Assembly: GCF_037975245.1 (NCBI RefSeq)
Contig: NC_092563.1
Location: forward strand, 7,687,501 to 7,751,500
Source of the DNA: Apostichopus japonicus
Lineage: Eukaryota > Echinodermata > Holothuroidea > Aspidochirotida > Stichopodidae
Reading direction: 5' to 3'
Length of the DNA stretch: 64,000 nt
Shown here: piece after piece, positions 55,214 to 64,000 of the stretch
How positions within the stretch are numbered: the stretch's first letter is position 1
Layout of the letters: every line of letters begins with the position of its first letter
The notes under the pieces: model-generated
What the model was told of the DNA's origin: nothing
Seen by the model: the letters and a program-made list of their open reading frames with translations, nothing else
Databases searched by the model: none
Translations under genes and position numbers: made by a program

Positions 55214-57969
55214 CGAGCCAGCTGACTGATGAATTCCCGATACTGTTCTCTTCAAGTTTGGGCAGAGCTCACAATTTTGTGCACCGAGTCAAAACACTAC
55301 AAGACGTCACCCCGGTCGCACAGAAGCTACGCAGATTGCCATTTTCTGTTCGAGACAAAGTTACAGCTGAACTGAAAAGACTTGAAAATGAAGGTATCAT
55401 TGAGAGAATTGATGCTAGTGAATGGGTTTCACCCATAGTTGTGGTTGGGAAAAAGTCTGGTAAAATTAGGCTTTGTATTGACCTAAGGGAGGCAAATAAG
55501 GCAGTAATTGTGGATAAATACCCATTACCCAACATCACTGAGTTGTTCAATAATTTGCAAGGGGCTAAAATCTTCTCTAAATTAGACTTAGCTTCGGCCT
55601 ACCACCAACTAGAGTTGAGTGAAGATAGTAGGGATATTACAGCATTTATAACACATGAGGGGTTATATAGATTCAAAAGAGTATGTTTCGGATTAGCATC
55701 TGCTCCGTCGGCATTCCAAAAAATGATGAGCTCGATATTAGCAGGATTGCCAGGGGTTGAATGTTACTTAGATGACATAATTGTATATGGCACTACTGAA
55801 GTAAGTCATCATGAGAATTTGTCTAGAGTCCTTGCTAAGTTACAAGCAGCAGGGTTACGTCTTAACATTGAAAAGTGTGAGTTCGATCTGAATTCACTCA
55901 CCTACTTAGGCCATACTATTTCAGGTGAAGGGCTTACACCAGATCAAAGTCATGTTGAGGCCATACTTAAAGCGCCTGCCCCCACTGACCTCACTACATT
56001 GAGATCTGCACTTGGTTTGTGTAACTATTATGCAAAATTTGTACCCAATTATGCTACAGTTGTAGAACCATTACGGGTTTTGTTACGCAAAGATACACCA
56101 TTTAACTGGGGGGAAGAACAAAAAAGGAGTTTTTATCTGATAAAACAGGCAATTGCACAAGGTACTACTTTGGCTTTGTTTGACCCAAATTCACCATTGC
56201 TTGTCACAACTGATGCATCAAATTATGGAATTGGTGGAGTTCTGAGCCAAGTTAAAGATGGCCAGGAATTCCCAATTGCCTTCGCTTCAAAAACATTGAC
56301 TTCTGCGGAACGCAAATACTCTGCTGGAGAAAAGGAGGCTTTGGCTTGCGTCTGGGCTTGCAATAAGTGGTTTACGTACTTATGGGGTAGACATTTTACA
56401 CTGCGCACTGACCATCAAGCATTGGTTACGCTACTAAACACAAGTGGTACAGGTAGACAACCTATGCGTATTGCTCGTTGGTCTGCACAATTGCTACAAT
56501 TTAACTATACAGTTGAGTATCAAGCAGGTAAACACAACTTTGTGGCAGATGCACTGTCAAGACTGCCCACAAATGTTGATGCAGAGATTGCTAGTTGTGA
56601 TGAAGATACTGAAGAGTTTGTTTTGAGCTGCATACAAGCTGTTATGAAGGATAATAGTAGTGTTTCCTATGAAGAATTAAAGGAAGCTACAATTGCTGAT
56701 TCAGTTTTACAAAACGTTAAATCATATATCATTAAGGGTTGGCCTGGTGATAAAAAGAGTGTCAGAGAGGATTTAAAACCATACTTTATGTTACAGGATG
56801 AATTATCTGAAGCAAATGAATGCATTATGCGAGGGGAACGAGTTGTAATTCCAGGAGCGTTACAGAGCAAAATAATAAAGCATGCGCATTCTGCTCATCA
56901 GGGCATTGTACGAACCAAGAGCAGGGTGAGAGATTTATATTGGTTTCCGGGGATGGATAAGTTAGTGGAAGAAATGATAAAAAACTGTCATGCTTGTCAG
57001 GAGAATGACAAAAATCACCATACATCTCCCACCCCCCTACAGCCAGTAGAATTCCCATCTCAACCATGGACAAAACTTGCCATAGACATTACAGGTCCAT
57101 TTCAATTAGCACCATATGAATGCAGATTTGCTATTGTGGTGATAGACTACTACAGCAAATGGCCAGAGATCGCATTCGCTCCCACAGTGACTAGTACAAC
57201 TGTGGTGACCTTTCTAAAGAGATTATTTGCTAGAGAGGGTATTCCTGCAGAAATTGTGTCGGACAATGGGTCTCAGTTTATTTCCTCTGAATTTGAGACT
57301 TATTTGCTGAACAATGGCATTAAACATACCAAATCTTCATTGTATTACCCGCAAGCCAATGGAGAAGTCGAACGTTTTAATAGGGTACTTAAATCCAACT
57401 TTCAAATGACTTTGCAAGAAAGGGAAGATTGGCGTGAAACTACACTAGAATTGCTCACCACATATAGATCTACTACCCATCAAACTACAGGATACTCACC
57501 TTCTGAATTATTACATGGGAGGAAAATGATTACTAAGGTACATGTTAAAGGAGTTAATGATTTTACTGAGGTTCAAGTTGATTACCAAGAGCTGAAAGAT
57601 AGGGTTAAAATGAAACAAAACAAGTCTAAAAATTATGCTGACTCCAAAAGGAATGCTAAGGATCCAAACATAAAAGTTGGGGATTTTGTTAGAGTTAGGA
57701 GACAGAGAAAAGGTCTTAAAGGTCAAAGTAAATTTAGTGCACCTATGAAGGTTATCAGACAAAGAGGCAAAGCTACCTTCCAACTGGAAGATTATAGTAC
57801 CTGGAATGCATTTCATCTTTCACCATGTCCTCCAGATAGTATTGAAGATAAAACTAATGTAGAACATACAGTTCCACACGACTCCAACAATGAGCCAGTA
57901 CCAGGACCCAGAAGGAGTCAAAGAACAACTTATGAGCCTGCATACTTGAAGGAGTATGTGAGATCTTAA
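55129..57969 (+). CDS. pol: Gypsy pol ORF (RT, RNase H, integrase)
   Basis: Open in the -1 frame relative to gag from 55129, just after an in-frame TGA; no ATG fits, so it is likely made by -1 frameshifting in the 85-nt overlap 55129-55213. Reverse transcriptase: FSKLDLASAYHQ, FGLASAPSAFQ and the catalytic YLDD at 55765-55776. RNase H: TDASNYGIGGVLSQ, SAGEKEALAC, RTDHQAL. Integrase: an HHCC zinc motif (56881-57000, ending NCHACQ), DDE residues in AIDITGP, VSDNGSQF and GEVERFN, and a GKATFQLED-type C-terminal region. No stops interrupt it to 57969, so this copy could be active. Confidence 0.93.
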   Translation, partial: SSNYWRPGQNTTCRRLYSTLAGDHDQGLTSQLTDEFPILFSSSLGRAHNFVHRVKTLQDVTPVAQKLRRLPFSVRDKVTAELKRLENEGIIERIDASEWVSPIVVVGKKSGKIRLCIDLREANKAVIVDKYPLPNITELFNNLQGAKIFSKLDLASAYHQLELSEDSRDITAFITHEGLYRFKRVCFGLASAPSAFQKMMSSILAGLPGVECYLDDIIVYGTTEVSHHENLSRVLAKLQAAGLRLNIEKCEFDLNSLTYLGHTISGEGLTPDQSHVEAILKAPAPTDLTTLRSALGLCNYYAKFVPNYATVVEPLRVLLRKDTPFNWGEEQKRSFYLIKQAIAQGTTLALFDPNSPLLVTTDASNYGIGGVLSQVKDGQEFPIAFASKTLTSAERKYSAGEKEALACVWACNKWFTYLWGRHFTLRTDHQALVTLLNTSGTGRQPMRIARWSAQLLQFNYTVEYQAGKHNFVADALSRLPTNVDAEIASCDEDTEEFVLSCIQAVMKDNSSVSYEELKEATIADSVLQNVKSYIIKGWPGDKKSVREDLKPYFMLQDELSEANECIMRGERVVIPGALQSKIIKHAHSAHQGIVRTKSRVRDLYWFPGMDKLVEEMIKNCHACQENDKNHHTSPTPLQPVEFPSQPWTKLAIDITGPFQLAPYECRFAIVVIDYYSKWPEIAFAPTVTSTTVVTFLKRLFAREGIPAEIVSDNGSQFISSEFETYLLNNGIKHTKSSLYYPQANGEVERFNRVLKSNFQMTLQEREDWRETTLELLTTYRSTTHQTTGYSPSELLHGRKMITKVHVKGVNDFTEVQVDYQELKDRVKMKQNKSKNYADSKRNAKDPNIKVGDFVRVRRQRKGLKGQSKFSAPMKVIRQRGKATFQLEDYSTWNAFHLSPCPPDSIEDKTNVEHTVPHDSNNEPVPGPRRSQRTTYEPAYLKEYVRS

Positions 57970-58252
57970 AGGAGTATTTGATATTTTAGAACATTAAAGG
58001 AGTATGATGATTTTTAAAAATACCAGTAATGCTTAATGATGAGAACAGTGATTTATATTTACTAAGTACAACTCGTTCATACAGTATGTTTACATCATCA
58101 AATAACATATTAAGGATTACATAATGATTTCTTAATGGAACATGGATTACTGAAAACACTTATTGATACTGTAGCTACTCTGCCTAATGACATCATTCGT
58201 CAGCATATGAATTTGTGTTTATGTACGACTTGTTCTTTTGAGAAGAGGAAAA

Positions 58253-58400
58253 TGTTGTATACCGATGATTATGTATGTAAAAGGCTAAAGCGCCCTCTAC
58301 ATGATTGACCGATAAGATGACTGAGAACGGTTAATAAATACGGCCAAGAACCGGCCTTAATCGTAGCCATCCGTCTCGTCCATTTATTACCTACATAACA
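58253..58400 (+). repeat. Gypsy element 3' LTR
   Basis: 148 bp, preceded by the purine tract AGAAGAGGAAAA and followed by the duplication ACGTG. Three substitutions against the 5' LTR. Confidence 0.93.
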
Positions 58401-58565
58401 ACGTGGTTGCGCTCCTGTTCACCAAACGCATATATCTTCCTTCATTGCCTCACATAGAAACCATCATAAGTCAAGATGGTCACTGAATGTTTTTTAAATC
58501 GATTATAGAAATAAGCAACCTACCTTCCTTTTCTTGCTATTTGGTACATTGTGGGCAGACCTTAC

Positions 58566-58635
58566 TCATCGGCAACGACAAGAACGAAGGTCTTCCTTCA
58601 GTTTGAGATTCTGATCTTCAATCTCCTGATAACTC
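58566..58635 (-). CDS. Minus-strand exon with stop codon (coiled-coil-like)
   Basis: A 70-nt exon after 'tttattgcag'. In the phase set by the exon at 59257-59356 it reads SYQEIEDQNLKLKEDLRSC, a heptad-like charged helix, then RCR and TGA at 58566-58568. The TGA is the exon's last codon: GTAAGG, a good donor, follows at once. So this is either the last coding exon, or a stop-interrupted internal exon. The kinase exon downstream on the same strand (52799-53140) starts in the matching phase 0. Protein family not recognised. Confidence 0.6.
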
Positions 58636-58671
58636 CTGCAATAAAGGATAAAATAACGTCAAGATCAGGGG

Positions 58672-58870
58672 CGTCGGTAGCTTTTTGGGATTGGTACGGC
58701 AGAACAGAGTGTGGCCATTTATCATAATTATCGGGGGACATTTGGTAGGTCAAACTACGCTACGCGCCACCATGGTTGGCGCGTAGCGTAATGGAGAATA
58801 TTTTGAAAAATGCCTCCCAGATTGCAGGAAATGGCACTTCCCGAGCTTGAAAACAAGACCCCTGCCATAC
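58672..58870. mobile_element. Fragment of the hAT-like short element family
   Basis: Starts CAGGGGCGTCGGTAGC and shares CTACGCTACGCGCC, TTGGCGCGTAGCGTA and AATGCCTCCCAGATTGC with elements A, B and the fragment at 13293. No matching duplication was found at the ends. Confidence 0.5.
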
Positions 58871-59256
58871 CAGAGTAGTCACATTTAGCCTACTTGCGTC
58901 ATCATTATTGAAAATTATTGAAAAATATACCTCCCAGATTATTTTTTGCCATTTTTTTCTTAGTCCTACTTTTTTTTTTTTCTTTTTTTTTTGCGCCGTG
59001 AATATTGGTCCGGCTTTCGCCGGACCTGCCGTACCGGCTGAAGATGAGAGTCGACTTAAACCCAACCATCATCTTTGGCTTATATCACGGAGATCTTGGT
59101 GAAGAACAACTCCGAAACGGCTAAGAAAATAGACAAATATTTGGGGAGAGGGGAGGGGGTAGGGGGCTTGGCACAGCTACCGGTCCGAGTCCTTGATAAA
59201 CGACTGATATTCCTACAACACATGTGTCTCTTATTAATGTGTCGTAAAGTACTTAC

Positions 59257-59356
59257 TTTAACAAAGAGCTAACATCTGAGGCCAATGTATCAAACACTGA
59301 ATCAATCTCTCGTCCAGCCTGGCGATTTTTGGAGTCTTTACAGAAGCCAAGTAATT
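59257..59356 (-). CDS. Minus-strand coding exon (unassigned)
   Basis: A 100-nt exon between acceptor 'tttcctttacag' and donor AAA|GTAAGT. Only one of three frames is open: LLGFCKDSKNRQAG, REIDSVFDTLASDVSSLLK. Its end phase matches the next exon (58566-58635) exactly. The composition suggests an alpha-helical or coiled-coil region. Upstream exons at higher coordinates were not found, and no family is recognised. Confidence 0.6.
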
Positions 59357-59369
59357 CTGTAAAGGAAAT

Positions 59370-60770
59370 TTAAAGGTTATTTTCGAACGATAAAGTAAAA
59401 TAAAGCCATTGTCGTATCATGCTGTAGTTCTTTATTCATTGGCCTATAAACTGGAGAGTTTTACAATTCAAAAGTATGTATTAACACCACCTTGCCTTTA
59501 GACCGAATTGAAGACCAAACTTATAGTCTAAATAAGTCTCTGAATGCATCATTTGGCGTGTAAACTTTGAAATTTTCTTCTTGGGTAGCAGACCCCCTCC
59601 CCCACTCATCCCCACCTATGTGGGCATTGTATTCAACGAACCCACAGCCATAGCTCTTAATTCGTAAGATTCCCGCCTACAAAATAAGAACAGGCTAAAA
59701 CTGCATGGTTGCAAGTACAAGGTGAGCATGCTCACATCGATCATGTTAGAGAAACTACGTTACTTTACCAAGGAGCAACACTATTGGCCCACGACTTCTA
59801 CGCCAGCTTACAGTAGATGTACCTTAGCCTTAAATCAACTTTGTATATAAGAATCGGGCGGATGCTATTATAGTTATTAACTAACAATTGCACGTTGTTT
59901 GTAGTTTTGTTTTTATATGTGGGCAGGCAGAAAGTCTTTGCGCACTGTTTGATTGGTAGAATCAGTTTAAAACAGTTTATTGGAAACAAAAGAGGCTATT
60001 CACAAAGTGATATATACTTTCCAGCCAAGCGAAGCAAATCAAAAGAAATTTTTTGATTCATTCTGATGATGTTTTAATTAAAACCCGAAGATTTCAAGAA
60101 GCTTTCGAAAGTACGTGTGTAACACTCGTATAGCAAAACGCGTATAATACTGTGTAATTAATGTGAATGTTGTTGTTGTCATTGTTAAGGTACACAAGCT
60201 TTATTTCGTCACATGTGTAAATAAGTGTTTTTGTGCGCATACGATGCATTTGAACGCGCGCAAATATCCACATGTGTTACATGGATATATGGATGCTGAT
60301 TTGTACGTGTTGCGTCTAGAAACCATCTGCGTGATGCGTAAACAGAGATTGTTTGCGCTACAACAGATCTGAGTGTACACACATGGAGCTGCCGTTGTAC
60401 AGGGTAGGCTAAAGCAAACATAATGAAGTGCGCCCTTCGCCTTCGTCGCTTAACATTTATATATAGCGCCCGATTTTGTATCGCGCTGTAACATATCTCA
60501 AGGTAAATATAACATGCGCACCAGTTGCTTGGTAACCATACGCGGCTTCTGCAAACACATATATCACTATAGATGTACTTATGTGGAGTTATCGGGTGGC
60601 AACAATATAGTTAGCCCGAACAAATTGAAAGCAATGCGACATTCAAGAAGAAAATTTGAAATTTTCGACATGCAACTTTTCAAATTTAACAACTTACATT
60701 AAAACGTCAAAGTAAGTTGAGAAAGTTACAGATAAAAAAATAGAAAAATGGACCCCCTACGCCCCTCCCT
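59370..60770. other. Non-coding interval
   Basis: Possibly intron of the minus-strand gene. Several 60-70 codon ORFs (for example 60163-60372 and 60514-60702) have no motif or splice support. CTGATGATG followed by a GTTTTAATTAAAAC hairpin at 60064 resembles a hammerhead but lacks GAAA. Confidence 0.4.
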
Positions 60771-60771
60771 T

Positions 60772-62758
60772 AAGGGATTTTTACCCACATTGTTTTTCGG
60801 TTGACTAGGACCCTCAGCTGTAACAATCTACTTGTTTGCCATTAAATTAGTGGTGGGTGTAGCCACCAGGGCTGTTGCCATGGCAGCAATATAAAAATTG
60901 AAAAAAAAATCATATCTTTGGGAGTATACAACATAAAAATACAATCTAAGTGTTTAGTTACATCAATTGTATAGTGTCTGGTTGATTGTAATCAAGATCT
61001 GAGTCAGTTAAGGTTTTTATTGTGCCCAATCAGGACCGTGCGGACAACGCTTCTAAATAATGTGGGGGAATTTAAGATAATACATATAATTGTAACTAAA
61101 CAACATGAAAACACAATCAATGTGTCTTTGGTATATATATTTCAGACTTTCTGGTTGGTTGATATCAAGACCGTTGCCATGGCAACACTAGGCTGCCTAA
61201 ATTTGAGTTTGAAATGGACTTTGATAACAAAAATGTTTGACAACATAGAAACACAATCTAAGTGTTAAGGTATATATAGATTTAGGGCTGCCTGGTAGAT
61301 TAGATCAAGATCATTATCATTGCAGATCAAGCTCATACTCAATAAAGACCATTTTCATGGCAACACTATGCTGACAGAAGTGTAATTCGAATTTGAGAAG
61401 AAAATATCATGTCTTTGCTCAAATATACAGTTAACCATTGGTAAATTTACATTTTGTTCCATGATTTGAATTTTTCATCATGCTCAAGGGCGGCGGAAGC
61501 ACTTCCAATCTGGGGGGGGGGGCACCAACGTCGAAGGGCACTTAGCAGAAATTCGATTGGACTGATGCAGCCTGATATTTAGTACCCTTTATAACTCTTA
61601 TTGTATTATCTTATTTGCGTATACACATCACTCCATCAACGCCACCACCCCCCCCCCTCTCAAGGAAACAATGCATATTAGCACTGCAATATCTAATGTG
61701 CACATTGGGAAACAAGGAAAAAGACAAAATGAGGTGAAATCATTATAAAGTCCAAGTCCATGCACACGCGATCGATACATGCATGAAAGCAAATGAAATA
61801 TGTCAAAATACTGAAAGAAAAATCATTTTCTATGTGTTTTTCAATGGTTAAACTGATATTATTATGATCATTATTATTGTAACGACTTTCCCAATAATTC
61901 TAACCAATTTGGAAGGGTTATAACACGGCAAATGATTGTATGTTATTGGCACGCGATGTAATAACCAACGCATGCCTATATGATATGCACATTAACATGT
62001 TGAATACGCGCAGAGCGCGCAAAAAATTTTGGTAATATTTTTCGGGCAAGTCGTTACAGCCTCCCCAATTCAAATTGGGCTCCTACGCCTGTGGTAGTAA
62101 CATTTAAAAATTCCTGAAATATTTCATTCGACGTGGGTTTCGCTTTGTTAACTCTTTTTTTATTTAGAAATTTTTTGGTAGAAAAAGGGCACATTTTTAA
62201 CCTGAGGAAAAGTGGGGGGGCACGTGCCCCCTGTGCCCCCCGGTTCCGCCGCCCTTGATCATGCTGTTACCATGGCAACAGCCCTATTAAGATATGACAG
62301 TGACCTTACATGATCCAGATCTTGACTGCAATCAACCGGGCAATGCCAAATCAATGTAAAAAAGACAGCTCTTTTGTATTTTTTGGTATATGTATATAAT
62401 ATGATATTTTTCTCAAAGTCCAAATTTCATCATGGCTATTGCCATGGTAACAGCCCTAATTAGGGATGACTTTGACTTTCCTGATTGTGATTGGTTTCAC
62501 CAGGGCAGCTTCAAATATATATACTTAGTGACTAACGTTGTGCTTTTAGGTTATTTTATTACAAAGATATGACATATTCTTAAATTCCAAGTTTTAATGA
62601 ATGTATTTCCATGGCAACAGCGCTGACGGCCACCCTAACCATTAATTTAATGGCAAACAAGCAGATTGTGATAGCTGAGGGTCCAAGCTAACCGAAAAAC
62701 ATGGTGGGGGTGAAAATCCCTATGAAAAAAAAACATGGTGGGGTGAAAATCCCTAAGG
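60772..62758. mobile_element. Long-inverted-repeat element with internal RFX-like palindromes
   Basis: Arms 60772-60886 and about 62609-62720 are inverted copies: GGATTTTYACCC, TTTTTCGGTT, GGACCCTCAGCT, CTTGTTTGCCATTAAATT and GCTGTTGCCATGG in mirrored order. The right end has a second partial copy of its terminus (62724-62758). The interior has several ~150-bp units with ACAATCTAAGTGT and ends in GTTGCCATGGCAAC-like palindromes (61169, 62264, 62441, 62609). It carries a nested hAT-like element at 61485-62257. No transposase is seen; target duplication is unclear. Confidence 0.75.
61485..62257. mobile_element. hAT-like element D nested in the inverted-repeat element (TSD ATCATGCT)
   Basis: 773 bp, ends CAAGGGCGGCGGAAGC and GGTTCCGCCGCCCTTG, flanked by exact ATCATGCT (61477-61484, 62258-62265). 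Same family as element C (31680-32258) but in reverse orientation; both share the block with CTGATGCAGCC, ATTTAGTACCCTTTA and the GGGGGCACGTGCCCCCTGTG end. D has extra internal sequence including TGGGCTCCTACGCCTG, a block also present in elements A and B. Confidence 0.92.
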
Positions 62759-63225
62759 AATTCGCTTTTCTTTCTCTTTCTCTTTCTTGGGGGGTCTTTC
62801 GCTGCGTTGCCCTTGTTCGTGCTTCTGCATCAGTCCTCGCTTTGCTACCGTCCTTTTAACTCTCCTTTTCTCACGTTATTTTTGATGACAAGATATATTT
62901 GCGCCAAACTGTATAAAGTGAGCGTGACGCATTTGCGAGTTACCCAGTGGTAATACCAGTTCCTAATACAGGACGATACCATGGTTACGTACGGTTACCC
63001 AATTTACCTAGCTACGTTTATACCTTTCATGCTTAAACCTGATTTTTGTTTATGTCACGCCTATTTCACTGACAAAACATCTTTTGTTTATCCCCTCATT
63101 ATGGAACTATACTTATAGCATATATCTTACAGTTCACATGATTTAATGCAGCTGTGTCAACTGATAGGCTACTGATTTGCTAGATTCCACTACAAGAGAA
63201 TGTACAAACACAAATAAATGGAACA

Positions 63226-64000
63226 CTGTCACGAACGACTTTATTCATTGTACGTGTATTCAGTATATGCTGGTCAGGGTGATAAGTAGGTCACTCGTCG
63301 TGACTGACAACTTGTGCGTTTTTTCTCGAAGCGACCAGAAATGATGGCGCTATTCGGTATTAGCGATCACAAATTTCCAGAACATACGGGAAGATATTTT
63401 TAACAGGTGACCGGATATCGTCGACCAATGAACGTTGAACTATCAGTCGTATCTTCGAGACATGGATGATTCTCGATGTTTTTCCGTCAGGATTCCTGGA
63501 AAAGAACTTTCGGGAGATTAGACCCGGCTATATATAAGAAGAGATATTTTCGTTGATGAGGAGAAAAGTTTTCCGATCTATTGTGAAAAGAAATTCATCT
63601 GAGATAAAAGATTAATCGAGGGGACGGACGGAGGAACCGGTGGACTGTTTGTTTATTAGATTGGTGCGTCGTTTAACCGCGACAGGCGTGACTTCGGCAG
63701 AGTTTTTCGGAGTTCACCCAGGAGGAAGCCATCCTTGGGATACAAACGTTGAGTCGAATTGGACCAGCGGGGAACGGTTTGGCTCCTGACCAAGTCACGG
63801 GATACCAGCCTACGAGGGAGAATCCCGACATCGTTGTTGGTGACGCAAGGAGGTCAGAACAGCTACGAAAGGAACCGAGAGCCGGCACGCGCCGCGTAAG
63901 ATAAGTTAAGTAATCTTTTAAAAATTTAACGGCCGTATAATATTGTAAAATCTGTCTGTAATATTCCAAATTTCTAGTACCAATAATCCTTGTACAAATC
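63226..64000 (+). mobile_element. Possible LTR start, truncated by the window end
   Basis: TGTCACGAACG at 63226 resembles the TGTTACGAGGG border of the solo LTR at 51635. A TATA-like CTATATATAAGAAGAG at about 63528 sits ~300 bp in, followed by a GC-richer segment. No right end, coding region or duplication can be seen in the window, so this is a weak call. Confidence 0.25.

Larger units (their letters stand above)
53600..58400 (+). mobile_element. Structurally intact Ty3/gypsy retrotransposon (Mag/SURL-like)
   Basis: 4801 bp with 148-bp LTRs, 5-bp duplication ACGTG (53595-53599, 58401-58405), primer-binding site, gag-protease ORF, pol ORF and polypurine tract AGAAGAGGAAAA just before the 3' LTR. 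RT-RNase H-integrase order defines Ty3/gypsy (Metaviridae-type). Short LTRs, two zinc knuckles and the RT sequence suggest the Mag/SURL group known from echinoderms. It has no envelope ORF. It lies between minus-strand exons at 52799-53140 and 58566-59356, opposite to their orientation. Confidence 0.94.

Noticed and set aside
60060-60110. CTGATGATG plus GTTTTAATTAAAAC hairpin as a second hammerhead
   Set aside because: The position after stem II reads CCGAAG rather than CGAAA and no cleavage triplet with a stem III is apparent.

Overview
The window is AT-rich, intron-containing animal DNA crowded with transposons. There are no operons, ribosome-binding sites or rRNA genes. The best clues to the host are a TRH-receptor-like GPCR with spliced exons, a large single-exon leucine-rich-repeat (LRR) membrane protein, a P-like element with a THAP domain, a Penelope-like retroelement with a GIY-YIG domain, a Mag/SURL-like gypsy element, CR1/L2-type LINE remnants, and many 9-12 bp G or C runs. 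I infer a marine invertebrate deuterostome, most likely an echinoderm; species cannot be read from the sequence.

Layout. 1.4-4.4 kb: a thyrotropin-releasing-hormone-receptor-like gene in three coding exons (+ strand). Intron 2 holds a LINE tail, and the stop codon sits in a 100-bp tandem duplication. 8.46-10.28 kb: a 29-bp minisatellite with higher-order structure, followed by a possible alternative last exon. 13.6-17.35 kb: a LINE split by a complete-ended P-like transposon (32-bp perfect inverted repeats, 8-bp duplication) that encodes a THAP DNA-binding domain but no visible catalytic core. 17.4-26.7 kb: short hAT-like elements, a composite element (A), and a Penelope-like 3' end with a hammerhead ribozyme motif. 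26.9-32.9 kb: a ~3-kb tandem segmental duplication, one copy carrying a datable hAT-like insertion. 36.2-38.0 kb: an unusual element with 6-bp target duplication whose arms are arrays of ACTTAAGT palindromes. 38.5-42.3 kb: the 1283-residue LRR receptor. 44.1-48.2 kb: a second copy (B) of element A with a 2.06-kb insertion full of nuclear-receptor-like half sites. 50.2-51.5 kb: a MITE inside a SINE inside a tandem repeat. 51.6-52.75 kb: a probable solo LTR in a TA microsatellite. 52.8-53.1 kb: a protein-kinase exon on the minus strand. 53.6-58.4 kb: a structurally intact gypsy element. 58.57-59.36 kb: two minus-strand coding exons. 60.8-62.8 kb: a long-inverted-repeat element with a hAT-like element nested in it.

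Functionally, three host units are supported: the TRHR-like receptor, the LRR receptor, and a minus-strand locus (coiled-coil-like exons and a kinase exon) that may be one gene split by the gypsy insertion. The rest is mobile or repetitive DNA. The clearest unusual signals are the TATGGCAAGCC/6-bp-TSD family with palindromic iterons, the THAP-only P element, the hammerhead motif, and transposons carrying ready-made RFX-type and DR1-type binding motifs.
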